Shown: piece after piece, positions 35,598-45,396 of the stretch
Layout: each line of letters starts with the position of its first letter
How positions within the stretch are numbered: the first letter of the stretch is position 1
Source of the DNA: Pseudarthrobacter sp. GA104
GTDB lineage: Bacteria > Actinomycetota > Actinomycetes > Actinomycetales > Micrococcaceae
DNA length: 64,000 nucleotides
Assembly (NCBI RefSeq): GCF_009741265.1
Contig: NZ_WOWL01000001.1
Location: 186,001 to 250,000, forward strand
Reading direction: 5' to 3'
Notes under the pieces: generated by a model
The model's database searches: none
Told to the model about the DNA's origin: nothing
Seen by the model: only the letters and a program-made list of their open reading frames with translations
Program-made: the position numbers and the translations under genes

Positions 35598-36623
35598 TTA
35601 GAGGCCGAGCAGGCTGGACTTGCGTATGACCAGCTGAGGGACGATCGGCTGGTGGACGAAGCCGCCATGGAAGTCACGGTCCTGGATGCGTTGCAGGAGC
35701 GTTTTGGCTCCTGCAACGCCGATGCCGGAACTGTCCGGGTCGACGGTGGTCAGTCCCAGGCGGGGCATGGCACCCAGCGCGATGTTGTCGTAGCCGGTGA
35801 TGGCCACTTCGACGCCGCGTTCATCGGCAGCAGTCATGGCGCCAAAGGCGGCGAGGTCGTTGATGCACGCCAGCGCTGTGGGGCGCTGGTGCCTGGACCG
35901 CGAGGAGCCCAGGGCCCGCTGGGCGGCGACGTAGCCGGATTCCTGGAAGAAGTCGGCGTCGACGACGTGGATGTGGCGGGCCAGGCCGTGCTCTTCCATG
36001 GCGGCGGAATATCCATCCACGCGTGCCCTGCCTACCGAGCCGCCCAGGCCGCCGAGGTGCGCGATGTTCTCGTGTCCCTGGGCGATCAGGTGTTCAACGA
36101 CCATGCTCATGCCGAGGGTGTCGTCGCTGCGGACCACATCGGCGGTGTCGATGTAGTCCGGTCCGCCGCCGGCAAAGACCACAGCCCCTCCGGAAACTGC
36201 CCGGTTGAACGGTGCCTTGTCGGGCACCGTCCCGACCACCAGCAGGCCCGCCACGCGCAAATCCCTGAAGGCCTGGAGGATGGACTGGTCCACTCCCCTG
36301 CCGCTGGCCGTCACCGCGCTGAAGAGGACGGTGTGTCCGGCTTCTTCGAGCACCGTACGGGCGGCGTCGGCCACGTCGAACGCCCACGGATTGTGCATGT
36401 CACTGACCAGGACGCCGATGGTTCCGTTGTCCCGGGTAGCCAGGGAGCGGGCTGCGAGGTTCAGCTCATAGCCCATCTCCTCGACAACTTCGAGCACCCG
36501 CTTGCGGCGTTCATCGCTGACGCGCGGTGAGTCGCGCAGGACGAGCGAAACCAAGGACTTGGAAACGCCGGCGCGTTCAGCGACGTCCTTGATCGTTGGC
36601 CGACGGGCGGATGCAGTGCTCAT
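35598..36623 (-). CDS. LacI-family regulator of the cyclitol operon
   Basis: A 341-residue protein: helix-turn-helix TIKDVAERAGVSKSLVSLVL at residues ~9-28 followed by a periplasmic-binding-like effector domain. It lies inside the operon it likely controls; ATG 36623 is 2 nt after the upstream stop. LacI repressors bind palindromes with a central CG, and two such sites (TGGAACGGTCCA and a variant) lie upstream of the first operon gene. Confidence 0.87.
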   Translation of the reverse strand: MSTASARRPTIKDVAERAGVSKSLVSLVLRDSPRVSDERRKRVLEVVEEMGYELNLAARSLATRDNGTIGVLVSDMHNPWAFDVADAARTVLEEAGHTVLFSAVTASGRGVDQSILQAFRDLRVAGLLVVGTVPDKAPFNRAVSGGAVVFAGGGPDYIDTADVVRSDDTLGMSMVVEHLIAQGHENIAHLGGLGGSVGRARVDGYSAAMEEHGLARHIHVVDADFFQESGYVAAQRALGSSRSRHQRPTALACINDLAAFGAMTAADERGVEVAITGYDNIALGAMPRLGLTTVDPDSSGIGVAGAKTLLQRIQDRDFHGGFVHQPIVPQLVIRKSSLLGL

Positions 36624-36625
36624 CG

Positions 36626-37837
36626 CTACACCCGTGCTGCCGTGGTGCCGTGGATTTCCTCGATCTTCTGCCACTGGCCGGACTGCGAAGATGCTTCCGC
36701 GGCACTGACGATCGCGGCGGCGGAGGCGGCATCGTGGATGTTGGAGTTTTCCTGCGCTCCACCGGCGACGGCGACGAGGAACTTCTTCGCCTCGATCACC
36801 TTGAGGTCGTCAAAGCCCATGCTGTTCCCGGGGCCGGGCTGGAAGTGGGCGTAGTCGCCGTGCCGCGGGCTGGCATTGACGGTGGTGTAGCCCTGCTCCT
36901 CGTTGTTCCGTCCCAAGCAGACCTTCAGTTCGTTCATGCGCTCAAAGTCCCACTTGAAGGAGCCCTCAGTGCCGTAGACCTCAATCTGGTAACCGCACTC
37001 GGGGCCCACGGCAACGCGGGACGACTCGATGGTGCCAACCGCTCCGGCGCCGACAGCGGACGGGCCGAAGCGGACCAGCGCTGCAGCGTAGTCCTCATTC
37101 TCGACCTCCCCCATTTCACCGTTCTCGATCACTGCGAAGTGCGTGCCGGATCCCATGGCCAGTTTCGGCCGCTGGGTGTACACCGTGCTGGTCAGCGCGG
37201 TTACCTCGGCGATGGGTCCGACTACATACTGGCACAGGTCCGTTGCATGGCTGAAGAGGTCCGCCAGGACACCGGTGCCTGCGAGCTTCCGGTCAAAGCG
37301 CCAGGAAAGGGCACCGTTGGGCTCGGACGCGTAGCCGGAGAAGAAGACGGCGCGGACGTTGGTGATCCTGCCAAGGCGGCCATCGGCAATCAGCTTCCGC
37401 GCGTGCTCCACCGCCGGAGCATGGCGGTAGTTATAGCCGATGGACGTGACGACGCCGGCCTCCACTGCGGCTTCCTGCACAGCGGCGGTTTCCTGGTAGC
37501 CGCGCCCGACAGGCTTTTCGATCCAGAAGTGCTTGCCGGCCTTGGCGGCGGCGATGCCGATCTCGGCGTGGAGAAAGTTCGGCGCACAGATGGAGACGAC
37601 GTCCACGTCAGGGTGGTTCAGGACATCGTGGTAGTCGGTGGTGCCTTCAGCGAAGCCCAGGACATTGCGGGCATACTCGACGCGGCCGAGTGCCGTGTCG
37701 GCGGCAATGACGAGCTTTGTCCTCAGGCCAAGGTCCGGGTACGCGTAGGGGACGGTCTGGTAGGCCCTGGAGTGGAGCTTTCCCATCCATCCGACGCTGA
37801 TGAGACCGACACCGATAGTGCGAGATTCTGCGTTCAC
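36626..37837 (-). CDS. Gfo/Idh/MocA-family oxidoreductase (second)
   Basis: A protein of about 403 residues, longer than usual. Rossmann start TIGVGLISVGWMGKLHSRAY, then IEKPVGRGYQ and the C-terminal domain with DLFSHATDLCQYVVG. GTG 37837 is preferred to TTG 37867, which overlaps the upstream stop as TTGA; either is possible. Proteins of this type oxidise inositols or ring-modified sugars. Substrate not visible. Confidence 0.83.
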   Translation of the reverse strand: MNAESRTIGVGLISVGWMGKLHSRAYQTVPYAYPDLGLRTKLVIAADTALGRVEYARNVLGFAEGTTDYHDVLNHPDVDVVSICAPNFLHAEIGIAAAKAGKHFWIEKPVGRGYQETAAVQEAAVEAGVVTSIGYNYRHAPAVEHARKLIADGRLGRITNVRAVFFSGYASEPNGALSWRFDRKLAGTGVLADLFSHATDLCQYVVGPIAEVTALTSTVYTQRPKLAMGSGTHFAVIENGEMGEVENEDYAAALVRFGPSAVGAGAVGTIESSRVAVGPECGYQIEVYGTEGSFKWDFERMNELKVCLGRNNEEQGYTTVNASPRHGDYAHFQPGPGNSMGFDDLKVIEAKKFLVAVAGGAQENSNIHDAASAAAIVSAAEASSQSGQWQKIEEIHGTTAARV

Positions 37838-37863
37838 GTTCTTGTCTTTTCCTTGTTTTCTGG

Positions 37864-38652
37864 TCAATTACGGGCGGTATCGAAGGCATCGCGGAAGGCC
37901 GCGGCCATGATGGTGGAGTCTGAACCGATGGCTACGAACCGGAAGCCCTGGCGGACGTACTTGGCAGCTCCCGTGCCGTCCACGGCGAGTATCCCGGCTG
38001 CCTTGTTGTGAAGCTGCGCCGCGGCCACAACGCGCTGCAGCGCTTCCTGAAAGACATTGCTGTCAAGCTGGAGCGGAACCCCGAGTGCATAAGAAAGGTC
38101 CAGGGGTCCGACGAAGACGACGTCGACGCCGTCCTGCGCAGCGATGTCCTCCACAGACTCCAACGCCTCAAGGGTTTCGATCTGGATGACTCCCAGGGTT
38201 TCCTGGCCCGGTTCGATGAGCGTCCGGCGGTCCATGCCCCAGCGGCAGGAGCGGTTATAGGTGGCCACGCCGCGGTCCCCGCGCGGCGGATACAGCATGT
38301 GCTTCACCGATTCCGCGGCCTGGTCGACGGTGTTCAACCGCGGAACCATGATCCCGGCAGCTCCCTGGTCCAGGACCCGGCCGATGCGGATACGGTCGCC
38401 TGATTCGACCCGGACGACGGTCGGGACGCCGTAACTGCCGGCGGCAACAACGCCGTCCCGGACCGCGTCCTCGCCTCCGGAGCCGTGTTCGAGGTCGATC
38501 AGGATCCAGTCGGCTCCGGCAGCCGCGCAGACTTCGGCCGCCGTCGCAGATGACAATCCGACGAAGGTACCGATCGTGACTTCGCCCCCGGCAAGCCGCC
38601 GGCGCAGCTGTCCTGCGTTCAGTGGTCCTGAGGCCATTGGTTCGTGGCTCAT
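37864..38652 (-). CDS. HpcH/HpaI-type aldolase
   Basis: A 262-residue metal-dependent class II aldolase: TFVGLSSATAAEVCAAAGAD, the IDLEHG motif, MVPRLNT and GVIQIETLEAL with the metal-binding Glu. The family cleaves or forms 2-oxo acids by retro-aldol reactions on pyruvate-type substrates. ATG 38652 overlaps the iolD stop by 4 bp. Its place after iolD suggests that it splits an intermediate without the usual phosphorylated-sugar aldolase (IolJ), which is missing (inference). Confidence 0.85.
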   Translation of the reverse strand: MSHEPMASGPLNAGQLRRRLAGGEVTIGTFVGLSSATAAEVCAAAGADWILIDLEHGSGGEDAVRDGVVAAGSYGVPTVVRVESGDRIRIGRVLDQGAAGIMVPRLNTVDQAAESVKHMLYPPRGDRGVATYNRSCRWGMDRRTLIEPGQETLGVIQIETLEALESVEDIAAQDGVDVVFVGPLDLSYALGVPLQLDSNVFQEALQRVVAAAQLHNKAAGILAVDGTGAAKYVRQGFRFVAIGSDSTIMAAAFRDAFDTARN

Positions 38653-40598
38653 CCAAACCACCGCTGCTTGCCGCGTGCCTTCTCGTAATCGGTGCGGAGG
38701 GTGCGGACCCATTCCTGCTCGGAGACTTCCGCCGGGGCAACGTCCCACCAGACGTCGCCGCCGGGCAGGTCCACGTGCGGCACCGTGGGGACCACAATGA
38801 CTACAGGGCCTTGGGTGTCCCGGGTTGAGGACAGGGCCTCCCGGACCTCGGCCGCCGAGGTGGCGCGGATGGCACGGGCGCCGAGGCCTTCAGCGATCTG
38901 CCGCAGGTCGACCTTGAGATAATCCCCGTCGAGCCTGGCCTTGGGGGCGTCGGCGGCTGCGACGCTGCCTCCGGTGGTGCGGTAGCGGAACTCGTTGCCG
39001 AATTCCTTGCCGGTCCGGTTCATCTGCAGGCGGTGGATGACCTGGTAGCCGTGGTTCTCGGAGACGATGATGGTGACGTTGAGCCCTTCCTGTGCGGCGG
39101 TGAGGATCTCGGTGGGTGCCATCAGGAACGTGCCGTCACCGATGAAGGTGACCACGCGGTTGTCGTTGTTGCCTTGGGCCAGGCGGACACCCATGCCCGC
39201 GGCGATCTCGTAGCCCATGCAGGAAAACCCGAACTCCAGGTGGCAGTGCCGGTTGCCGGTGGCGTCCCAGACTTTCTGCAGGTCCCCGGGGGCCCCGCCG
39301 GCGGCGGCAATAACCGTGTCGCCGGAACGGGCATGCTCCTGCATGATTCCAATCAGCTGCGGCTGGGTGAGGACGGCTTCGGTGACGGGCGCGTCGGGGT
39401 GGTCTTCAGGGTTGTAGGCGGTGTCGGCGTCGAGCCACGTGGTCCGGATGGGGGCCCAGCCGGCCTTCTCTGCCTGGACCGTGTCCTGCCAGGCTTCGCT
39501 GGTGCTGTGGCCCTCCAGTGCCTGGGCGAGGGCTTCGAGTCCGAGCCGGGCGTCGGCGAGGATCCCGGTGGCGCCCTGCTTGCGGGTGTCGGCGTCCACA
39601 ATGTTCAAGGAGGCGAAGCGGACGTCCGGGTTTTCGAAGATGGACTGTGAACCGGTGGCGAAGTCAGTGAGTCGGGTGCCGACGTTCAGGACCAGGTCAG
39701 CCTGCTTGACGAGTGTGTTGGAGGCGAAGTTGCCTTCCAGGCCCACGCCCCCCACCTGCCACCATTCATCCTTGGTCACGGCACCCTTGCCGCCGAAGGT
39801 TTCCACCACGGGAATTCCGACCTGGCCTGCCAGCGCTTCAAGTGCGGCGTGGGCATCCGAGTAGTGGATGCCGCCGCCGGCGATGATCACCGGACGCCTA
39901 GCCGAGCGGATGAGCCGGGCGACGTCGTTGATCTCTTCCGGGTCCGGCAGGGGCCGGCGGATCTTCCAGTCGCGTGGTTCGAAGAATTCGGCCGGGAAGT
40001 CGTATGCGTGGGACTGCACGTCCTGGGGCAGCGAAATGACCACGGCGCCGGTATCGGTGGGGCTGGTCAGCACGCGCATGGCCTGCGGCAGGGCGGTCAG
40101 GAGCTGCTCCGGGCGGGTGATCCGGTCGAAGAAGCGCGAGACAGGCCGGAACGCGTCGTTGACCGTTGCATCAGCCTCGATCGGGTGCTCAAGCTGCTGC
40201 AGGACCGGGCCCTGATGCCGCGTTGCATACGTATCGCCGGGAAGGAGGAGCAGCGGAAGCCTGTTCACCGTCGCCAGTCCGGCGGCGGTGACGAGGTTGA
40301 GGGCACCCGGGCCAATGGATGCGGTCACCGCGAGGACGGCCTGGCGCCGGCTCGCCTTGGCAAACGCCGTCGAAATGTGGGCCATGTACTGCTCGTGGCG
40401 GCCCTGGATGAACGGCATGTCATCAGCGAGTTCGTCGAAGGCCTGGCCGAGGCCGGCGACGTTGCCGTGCCCGAAGATCCCCAGGGCGGCCGGAACCAGG
40501 CGGCGCCTGACGCCGTCCGCAACGGAGTGCTGGACCGACAGGTATTTGATGACGGCCTGGGCTGTGGTGAGCCTGATGGTCTGTGTGTTAGTGGTCAT
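38649..40598 (-). CDS. iolD: IolD, trihydroxycyclohexane-dione hydrolase (TPP enzyme)
   Basis: A 649-residue ThDP-dependent enzyme. It opens the ring of 3D-trihydroxycyclohexane-1,2-dione to 5-deoxy-glucuronate. RLTTAQAVIKYLSVQHSV is the typical IolD start. The pyrimidine-domain region is around DELADDMPFIQGRHEQYMAH, and the TPP/Mg motif is GDGTFLMAPTEILTAAQEG…SENHGYQVI. Length and pattern fit IolD well. It is the best marker that the operon handles inositol or a close cyclitol. Confidence 0.9.
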   Translation of the reverse strand: MTTNTQTIRLTTAQAVIKYLSVQHSVADGVRRRLVPAALGIFGHGNVAGLGQAFDELADDMPFIQGRHEQYMAHISTAFAKASRRQAVLAVTASIGPGALNLVTAAGLATVNRLPLLLLPGDTYATRHQGPVLQQLEHPIEADATVNDAFRPVSRFFDRITRPEQLLTALPQAMRVLTSPTDTGAVVISLPQDVQSHAYDFPAEFFEPRDWKIRRPLPDPEEINDVARLIRSARRPVIIAGGGIHYSDAHAALEALAGQVGIPVVETFGGKGAVTKDEWWQVGGVGLEGNFASNTLVKQADLVLNVGTRLTDFATGSQSIFENPDVRFASLNIVDADTRKQGATGILADARLGLEALAQALEGHSTSEAWQDTVQAEKAGWAPIRTTWLDADTAYNPEDHPDAPVTEAVLTQPQLIGIMQEHARSGDTVIAAAGGAPGDLQKVWDATGNRHCHLEFGFSCMGYEIAAGMGVRLAQGNNDNRVVTFIGDGTFLMAPTEILTAAQEGLNVTIIVSENHGYQVIHRLQMNRTGKEFGNEFRYRTTGGSVAAADAPKARLDGDYLKVDLRQIAEGLGARAIRATSAAEVREALSSTRDTQGPVVIVVPTVPHVDLPGGDVWWDVAPAEVSEQEWVRTLRTDYEKARGKQRWFG

Positions 40599-40622
40599 TG
40601 CCTTATTCCAGTCGGTGGTGGG

Positions 40623-42053
40623 TTACCAGGGGCGTCCGTGCAGGACGACCGTTTTTTCTTCGGTCATCTCATTCACTGCGGAGCGGACGCCTTCCTTGCC
40701 GATGCCGCTGCCCTTGAGTCCGCCGTAGGGCATGAGGTCGGCCCGCCACAGGGGCGTCCAGTTGATGTGGATATTTCCTGCGTCGATCTGCCGCATGGCC
40801 CGGATGCTGCCGGCGACATCGCTGGTGAAGATCCCGGCGCCGAGCCCGTAGTCGTTGTCATTGGCCATTGCTATTGCCGTTTCGATATCCGGTGCGGAGG
40901 AAACGGCGACGGCGGGCCCGAAAAGTTCGTTGCGGCTCAGCGGGGAGCGAGGGTCGACGCCGGAAACAACGGCCGGGGTGACCACGGCGCCGTCACGGTC
41001 CCCGCCGGTAAGCACTGTGGCGCCGGAGTTCCGGGCGTCTCCGATCGAGGTGTGGACGCGGATTGCTTCCTCTTCGGAGATCAGTGACCCGAGCCGGGTG
41101 TCGGCTTCCTTCGGGTTGCCAACAGCGATGGCCTCGACCTTGGGCACGAGTGCATCGAGGAAGTCGGCTTCGACACGGCGGTCCACAATGACCCGCTGCA
41201 CCGAGATGCAAACCTGGCCGGCGTTGATGAAACCGCCCGCGGCCACGGCGCTGGATGCAAGTTCAAGGTCGGCGTCCGGAAGGATGATCACAGGACAGGA
41301 GGCGCCGAGCTCCAGGGACAATTTCTTGACCCCGGCGATGGAGCTGATCCGGGTGCCTGTGGCGGTGGATCCGGTGAAGGAGACTTTCCGCACCCGCGGG
41401 TCGGTGACCAGCACATCACCCAGCGTGCTGCCTGGCCCGGTCAGCACGGACAGCGCCTCCGGTGGCAGGCCGGCGTCGACGAAGCACTCGGCCAGCTTCA
41501 GCGCCGTCAGCGGCGTGGCCCGGGCGGGTTTGAGGACAACGGCGTTGCCTGCTGCCAGCGCGGGGGCGATCTTATGCAGGACCAGCAGGGCGGGGTAGTT
41601 GAACGGTGTGATGGCAACAACGATGCCCACGGGCTGCCGCAGGGTAAACCCGACCTTATCCAGCCCGGTGCCTGCGTTGGCATCCAGCGGAAGAGTGGAA
41701 CCGTACAGCTGGCTGCCCTCATAGGCAGCAAGCCGGATTATGTTTCCCGACCTGCCGGCCTCCCCCCGTGCTTCCGTGATCGGCTTCCCGGTTTCCGCAC
41801 TGATCGCCTGTGCAATGTCCTCCGCACGCTCATCCGCCAGGGCAGCAGCCCGCAGGAGGATGTCCACCCGCACGTGTGCCGGCGTGGACCGCTGCAAGCT
41901 GGCACCGATCTCAGCCCGGTCGAGGGCGGCCTGCGCGTCTTTGACCGTGGCGACGGGGACTGTGTCAATGATCCGGCCGTCGAAAGGCGACCGCACGTCC
42001 TCGGTCCTGCCGTCGGCGGCACCGCGCCAGGTTCCGGCGATTAGCATCTGCAT
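40623..42053 (-). CDS. Aldehyde dehydrogenase family protein
   Basis: A 476-residue NAD(P)-dependent aldehyde dehydrogenase: TPFNYPALLVLHKIAPALAA, base Glu in SLELGASCP, nucleophile Cys in NAGQVCISVQR. It resembles lactaldehyde/phosphonoacetaldehyde-type enzymes rather than MmsA, since the base Glu is kept. It probably oxidises an aldehyde made in the pathway. It is the first enzyme gene after the transporter genes. Confidence 0.85.
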   Translation of the reverse strand: MQMLIAGTWRGAADGRTEDVRSPFDGRIIDTVPVATVKDAQAALDRAEIGASLQRSTPAHVRVDILLRAAALADERAEDIAQAISAETGKPITEARGEAGRSGNIIRLAAYEGSQLYGSTLPLDANAGTGLDKVGFTLRQPVGIVVAITPFNYPALLVLHKIAPALAAGNAVVLKPARATPLTALKLAECFVDAGLPPEALSVLTGPGSTLGDVLVTDPRVRKVSFTGSTATGTRISSIAGVKKLSLELGASCPVIILPDADLELASSAVAAGGFINAGQVCISVQRVIVDRRVEADFLDALVPKVEAIAVGNPKEADTRLGSLISEEEAIRVHTSIGDARNSGATVLTGGDRDGAVVTPAVVSGVDPRSPLSRNELFGPAVAVSSAPDIETAIAMANDNDYGLGAGIFTSDVAGSIRAMRQIDAGNIHINWTPLWRADLMPYGGLKGSGIGKEGVRSAVNEMTEEKTVVLHGRPW

Positions 42054-42084
42054 GATTGCTCCATCTGATTGAAAACGGTGGCGC

Positions 42085-43011
42085 TCAGTGGCGCCGGGTG
42101 GTGCCTTCGTGGGCTGCGTCAGTGACGTCGGCGACTTCGGCCTGGACTTCCTTGACGATGTCGCCGTGGCCGCCGAGCTGCTCGAGCTCGTGCGCGAGTT
42201 CAGCGAGTTCGGCGCCGCCGGCCATTTGGGCGGTGAGCTCGTCCAGGGTGATGTCCTTTTTGTCGTAGTAGCCGATGGATTTGCCCCGCTTGAGCAGGAG
42301 GAACCGGTCCCCGACAGGGAAGGCGTGGTGCGGGTTGTGGGTGATGAAGATGACCCCGAGGCCCCGGTCCCTCGCCTGGAGGATGTAGCGCAAAACTACG
42401 CCCGACTGCTTGACGCCCAGGGCCGCCGTCGGCTCGTCCAGGATCAGGACCTTGGCTCCGAAGTACACTGCCCGGGCAATGGCCACACACTGGCGCTCGC
42501 CGCCCGAAAGCTGGCCGATGGGCTGCTCCACATCGCGCAGGTCGATGCCCATGTCGGCGAGCTCTTTCTTGGTGATGTCCTTCATCTTCTGGACGTCGAG
42601 GCTCTTGAACGGGCCGAACCCGGTGGTGAGCTCCGAGCCGAGGAAGAAGTTCCGCCAGATGGGCATCAGGGAAACCACCGCGAGGTCCTGGTAGACCGTC
42701 GCGATGCCGACATCGAGGGCGTCGCGGGGGGAAGTGAACTTCCGCTCCTCCCCCATGATGTTCAGTGTCCCGGCGTCATGCTGGTGCAGGCCCGCGATGA
42801 TCTTGATCAGCGTGGACTTACCGGCGCCGTTGTCTCCCAAAACGCACGTAACGCGGCCGTTGTCCACGGCCATAGTGACGTCCTTGAGCGCCACGATGTT
42901 GCCGTAGTGCTTACCGACATTGTCAAGGGAGAGCAGGTGAACCGGGGTGTGCGTCAGCGGATCCTTTTCGTTCTTGAGCAGGGTCTGCTGGTCAATTTGC
43001 TTGGCGTTCAT
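42085..43011 (-). CDS. Sugar ABC importer, ATP-binding protein
   Basis: A 308-residue ABC ATPase: Walker [11 protein letters not shown], signature LSGGERQ, Walker [13 protein letters not shown] and the switch His in THN. Only one nucleotide-binding domain is present, not the fused pair typical of RbsA-type importers, so it likely works as a dimer. GGAGA precedes ATG 43011. The C-terminal tail ([18 protein letters not shown]) is acidic. It lies 14 bp from the permease gene. Confidence 0.88.
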   Translation of the reverse strand: MNAKQIDQQTLLKNEKDPLTHTPVHLLSLDNVGKHYGNIVALKDVTMAVDNGRVTCVLGDNGAGKSTLIKIIAGLHQHDAGTLNIMGEERKFTSPRDALDVGIATVYQDLAVVSLMPIWRNFFLGSELTTGFGPFKSLDVQKMKDITKKELADMGIDLRDVEQPIGQLSGGERQCVAIARAVYFGAKVLILDEPTAALGVKQSGVVLRYILQARDRGLGVIFITHNPHHAFPVGDRFLLLKRGKSIGYYDKKDITLDELTAQMAGGAELAELAHELEQLGGHGDIVKEVQAEVADVTDAAHEGTTRRH

Positions 43012-43025
43012 TTTTCTCCGCCCCT

Positions 43026-44075
43026 TTACTTGAGCTCGGCGCGGCGTTTGACGATGAGGTTGACGATGGTGGCCAGCAGAAGCATCAGGCCCAGGAAGAA
43101 CTTGAACCAGTCCGGGTTCCACTGCGCGTAGACAATGCCTTTGTTGGCCATGCCAAAGATGAAGGCACCGATCGCACCTCCCACCGCCGAACCATAGCCG
43201 CCGGTCAACAGGCAGCCGCCGATGACAGCGGCGATGATGTAGAGGAACTCGTTGCCCACACCCTCGCCCGACTGCACGGCGTCGAAGGCGAACAGGTTGT
43301 GCATGCCCAGGATCCAACCGCAGAAGCCAACGCCCATAAACAGGCCGATCTTTGTGGCTTTGACAGGAACACCCACAGCACGTGCCGCGTTCTCCTCCCC
43401 GCCGACGGCGAAGATCCAGTTGCCCACTTTGGTGCGCAGCAATACCCAGGATGCGACAGCCACCAGGGCGATCCAGATAAAGACGGTGTTCTTCACGTCC
43501 ACACCACCGATGTTCACGGAGGAGGAGAAGACGGCCCGCGCGGACTTGTAACCGTCCATGGCGGAGATGGAAGGGGATGAGACCCCGCCGCCGATCAGAC
43601 GGGTCAGGCCCAGGTTCAGGCCTGTGAGCATCAGGAAGGTCGCCAGCGTGACGATAAAGCTGGGCAGCTTGGTCTTCATCAGGATCCAGCCGTTGATAAA
43701 ACCAATGGCAAGTGACATGACCAATGCCAGCGCTACGCCCACCCAGACGTTCACGCTAAAGAACCAGCTGAACATCGACGCGGTCAGCGCCGAGCTGATC
43801 ACGGCCACGCCGGTGGAAAGGTCAAACTCGCCGCCGATCATCAGCAGCGACACCCCCACAGCCATGATCCCGATCGTGGAACTGCCATACAGCACGGTGG
43901 CAAAAGCGTTCGGCTGGGTAAAAGTAGTAGATACGAGTGAGAAGAAGACGAACAGGACAACGGCACCCACCAGGGCGCCAACTTCCGGCCGTCCCAGCAG
44001 GTTTTGCAGAGGACTCCGGCGCCCTATCCGCTCATCCGTGGCCAGCGGTGCCGGCTTTGCTAACGTCTGTGTCAT
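43026..44075 (-). CDS. Sugar ABC importer, permease
   Basis: A 349-residue membrane protein with about ten hydrophobic helices of the RbsC/BPD-type-2 group ([19 protein letters not shown] motif; [19 protein letters not shown] cytoplasmic loop that contacts the ATPase). AAGGAG lies 6 nt before ATG 44075. The substrate is taken to be the cyclitol broken down by this operon. Confidence 0.88.
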   Translation of the reverse strand: MTQTLAKPAPLATDERIGRRSPLQNLLGRPEVGALVGAVVLFVFFSLVSTTFTQPNAFATVLYGSSTIGIMAVGVSLLMIGGEFDLSTGVAVISSALTASMFSWFFSVNVWVGVALALVMSLAIGFINGWILMKTKLPSFIVTLATFLMLTGLNLGLTRLIGGGVSSPSISAMDGYKSARAVFSSSVNIGGVDVKNTVFIWIALVAVASWVLLRTKVGNWIFAVGGEENAARAVGVPVKATKIGLFMGVGFCGWILGMHNLFAFDAVQSGEGVGNEFLYIIAAVIGGCLLTGGYGSAVGGAIGAFIFGMANKGIVYAQWNPDWFKFFLGLMLLLATIVNLIVKRRAELK

Positions 44076-44093
44076 ACAAAACTCCTTGTTGTT

Positions 44094-44133
44094 CTGGCTG
44101 CGGGAGAACCAGGACCGGTCTTCCCGCAGCCAG
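44094..44133 (-). terminator. Attenuator hairpin between binding protein and permease
   Basis: CTGGCTGCGGGA (44094-44105) pairs perfectly with 44122-44133 across a 16-nt loop, just after the binding-protein stop. Such hairpins often make the binding protein more abundant than the permease. Confidence 0.65.
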
Positions 44134-44148
44134 GTATTCCTGTGGGGC

Positions 44149-45138
44149 CTAGCGGATGCCGGCCTGCGCGAATTTCGAGACGTCCGCGGCGTTGGTCTTG
44201 TCCACAATGGCGGGACCGGTGTAGACCTGCTGCCCTCCGCCGACCGTGAAACCGCCGACCTTTTGCGCCCAGATGGCGTCGACAGTGCCGTAGCCCTGAA
44301 GGTAGGGCTGCTGGTCCACTGTGAAGTCCACGCTTCCATCCACGACCGCCGCGGCCAGATCGGCGTTCAGGTCAAAGGATGCAACCTTGACCTTGCTCCC
44401 CGTCTCCTTGACGGATTTCACAATGGTCAAAGTGAAAGGCGCACCGAGGCCGATAATGGCGTCGGCATCCGGAGTCGACTGCAGCTTGGCCGTGACCGTC
44501 GAGGACACGGACGTCATGTCCGCACCGTTGACGTATACGATTTCCGACCCGGGGACGTTCTCCTTGACTCCGGCGCAACGGTTCTCCAACCCCACGTGGC
44601 CTTGCTCCTGAATCACACAGATTGGGTGCTTGATGCCCTCGGAGGCCAGGCGTTTGCCCACCGTAACGCCGGCAAGTTTGTCGCTCTGCCCGAAGTGGGC
44701 CATGACTCCCAGTGCTTTGTACTGGTCCTCGCCTGCGTTGAAACTCACTACAGGAATCCCGGCAGCCAGAGCCTTCTGAACGACATCCTTCAATGCATCC
44801 GGCTTCGCCAGCGTCACCGCAATGCCGTCCACCTTCTGGTCGATCGCCTGCTGCACAAGCTGCGCCTGGCGGCCGGCATCGCCATCACCGCTGTAAAGCA
44901 GCTCGACGTTGTCTTTCTTCGCGGCGGTTTCGGCGCCCTTGCGCACGATGTCCCAGAACGTGTCCCCGGCTGCGGCATGAGTGATCATCGCGATCTTGAT
45001 TCGGGCCGTGTCAGCAACCTGCCCGGCTTCTCCGGATGTTCCTGTCTCGGTCTTGCCGCCGCTTGAGCATGCCGACAGCGCCAGAAGCGGAACGACAGCC
45101 AGAGCCATAACGCCCCGGTGCCAAGTGAGTTTTGCCAC
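44149..45138 (-). CDS. Sugar ABC importer, lipoprotein binding protein
   Basis: A 329-residue solute-binding protein of the periplasmic-binding type (RbsB-like). GTG 45138 with AAAGGAG upstream decides the start. Signal peptide WHRGVMALAVVPLLALSAC ends in the lipobox LSAC; the Cys is lipid-anchored. The mature domain begins IKIAMITHAAAGDTFWDIV. It is the first gene of the 14-gene operon. Confidence 0.88.
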   Translation of the reverse strand: MAKLTWHRGVMALAVVPLLALSACSSGGKTETGTSGEAGQVADTARIKIAMITHAAAGDTFWDIVRKGAETAAKKDNVELLYSGDGDAGRQAQLVQQAIDQKVDGIAVTLAKPDALKDVVQKALAAGIPVVSFNAGEDQYKALGVMAHFGQSDKLAGVTVGKRLASEGIKHPICVIQEQGHVGLENRCAGVKENVPGSEIVYVNGADMTSVSSTVTAKLQSTPDADAIIGLGAPFTLTIVKSVKETGSKVKVASFDLNADLAAAVVDGSVDFTVDQQPYLQGYGTVDAIWAQKVGGFTVGGGQQVYTGPAIVDKTNAADVSKFAQAGIR

Positions 45139-45257
45139 GTGAAATCTCCTTTGATTCGCGCCATTTGTCGCCCCTCGTAAATGCTCCTGGCCCACAATGG
45201 CGTGGGCCGAAGTGTCGAGGTCGGCGTTGTTGATCGTTTGTGATCCACATCGCTTTG

Positions 45258-45311
45258 TGGAACGGTCCAACACTAGATCGCGGGGATCACAGAAGTCAAT
45301 AGACCGTTCCA
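45258..45311. promoter_or_regulatory. Two LacI-type operators in the divergent promoter region
   Basis: TGGAACGGTCCA at 45258-45269 and TAGACCGTTCCA at 45300-45311 (reverse complement TGGAACGGTCTA) are near-palindromes with a central CG, the LacI-family form. They are 42 bp apart (start to start) between the binding-protein gene (minus) and the TIM-barrel gene (plus). The LacI protein at 35598 probably binds both and represses both directions. Confidence 0.65.
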
Positions 45312-45396
45312 ATGATCTGTGGTTTGATACTTTCACGCGCTTCATTGCATCCCTTATGGCACCCGGCGCGGCACTCATCTGCTTCGAAGGAGAACA

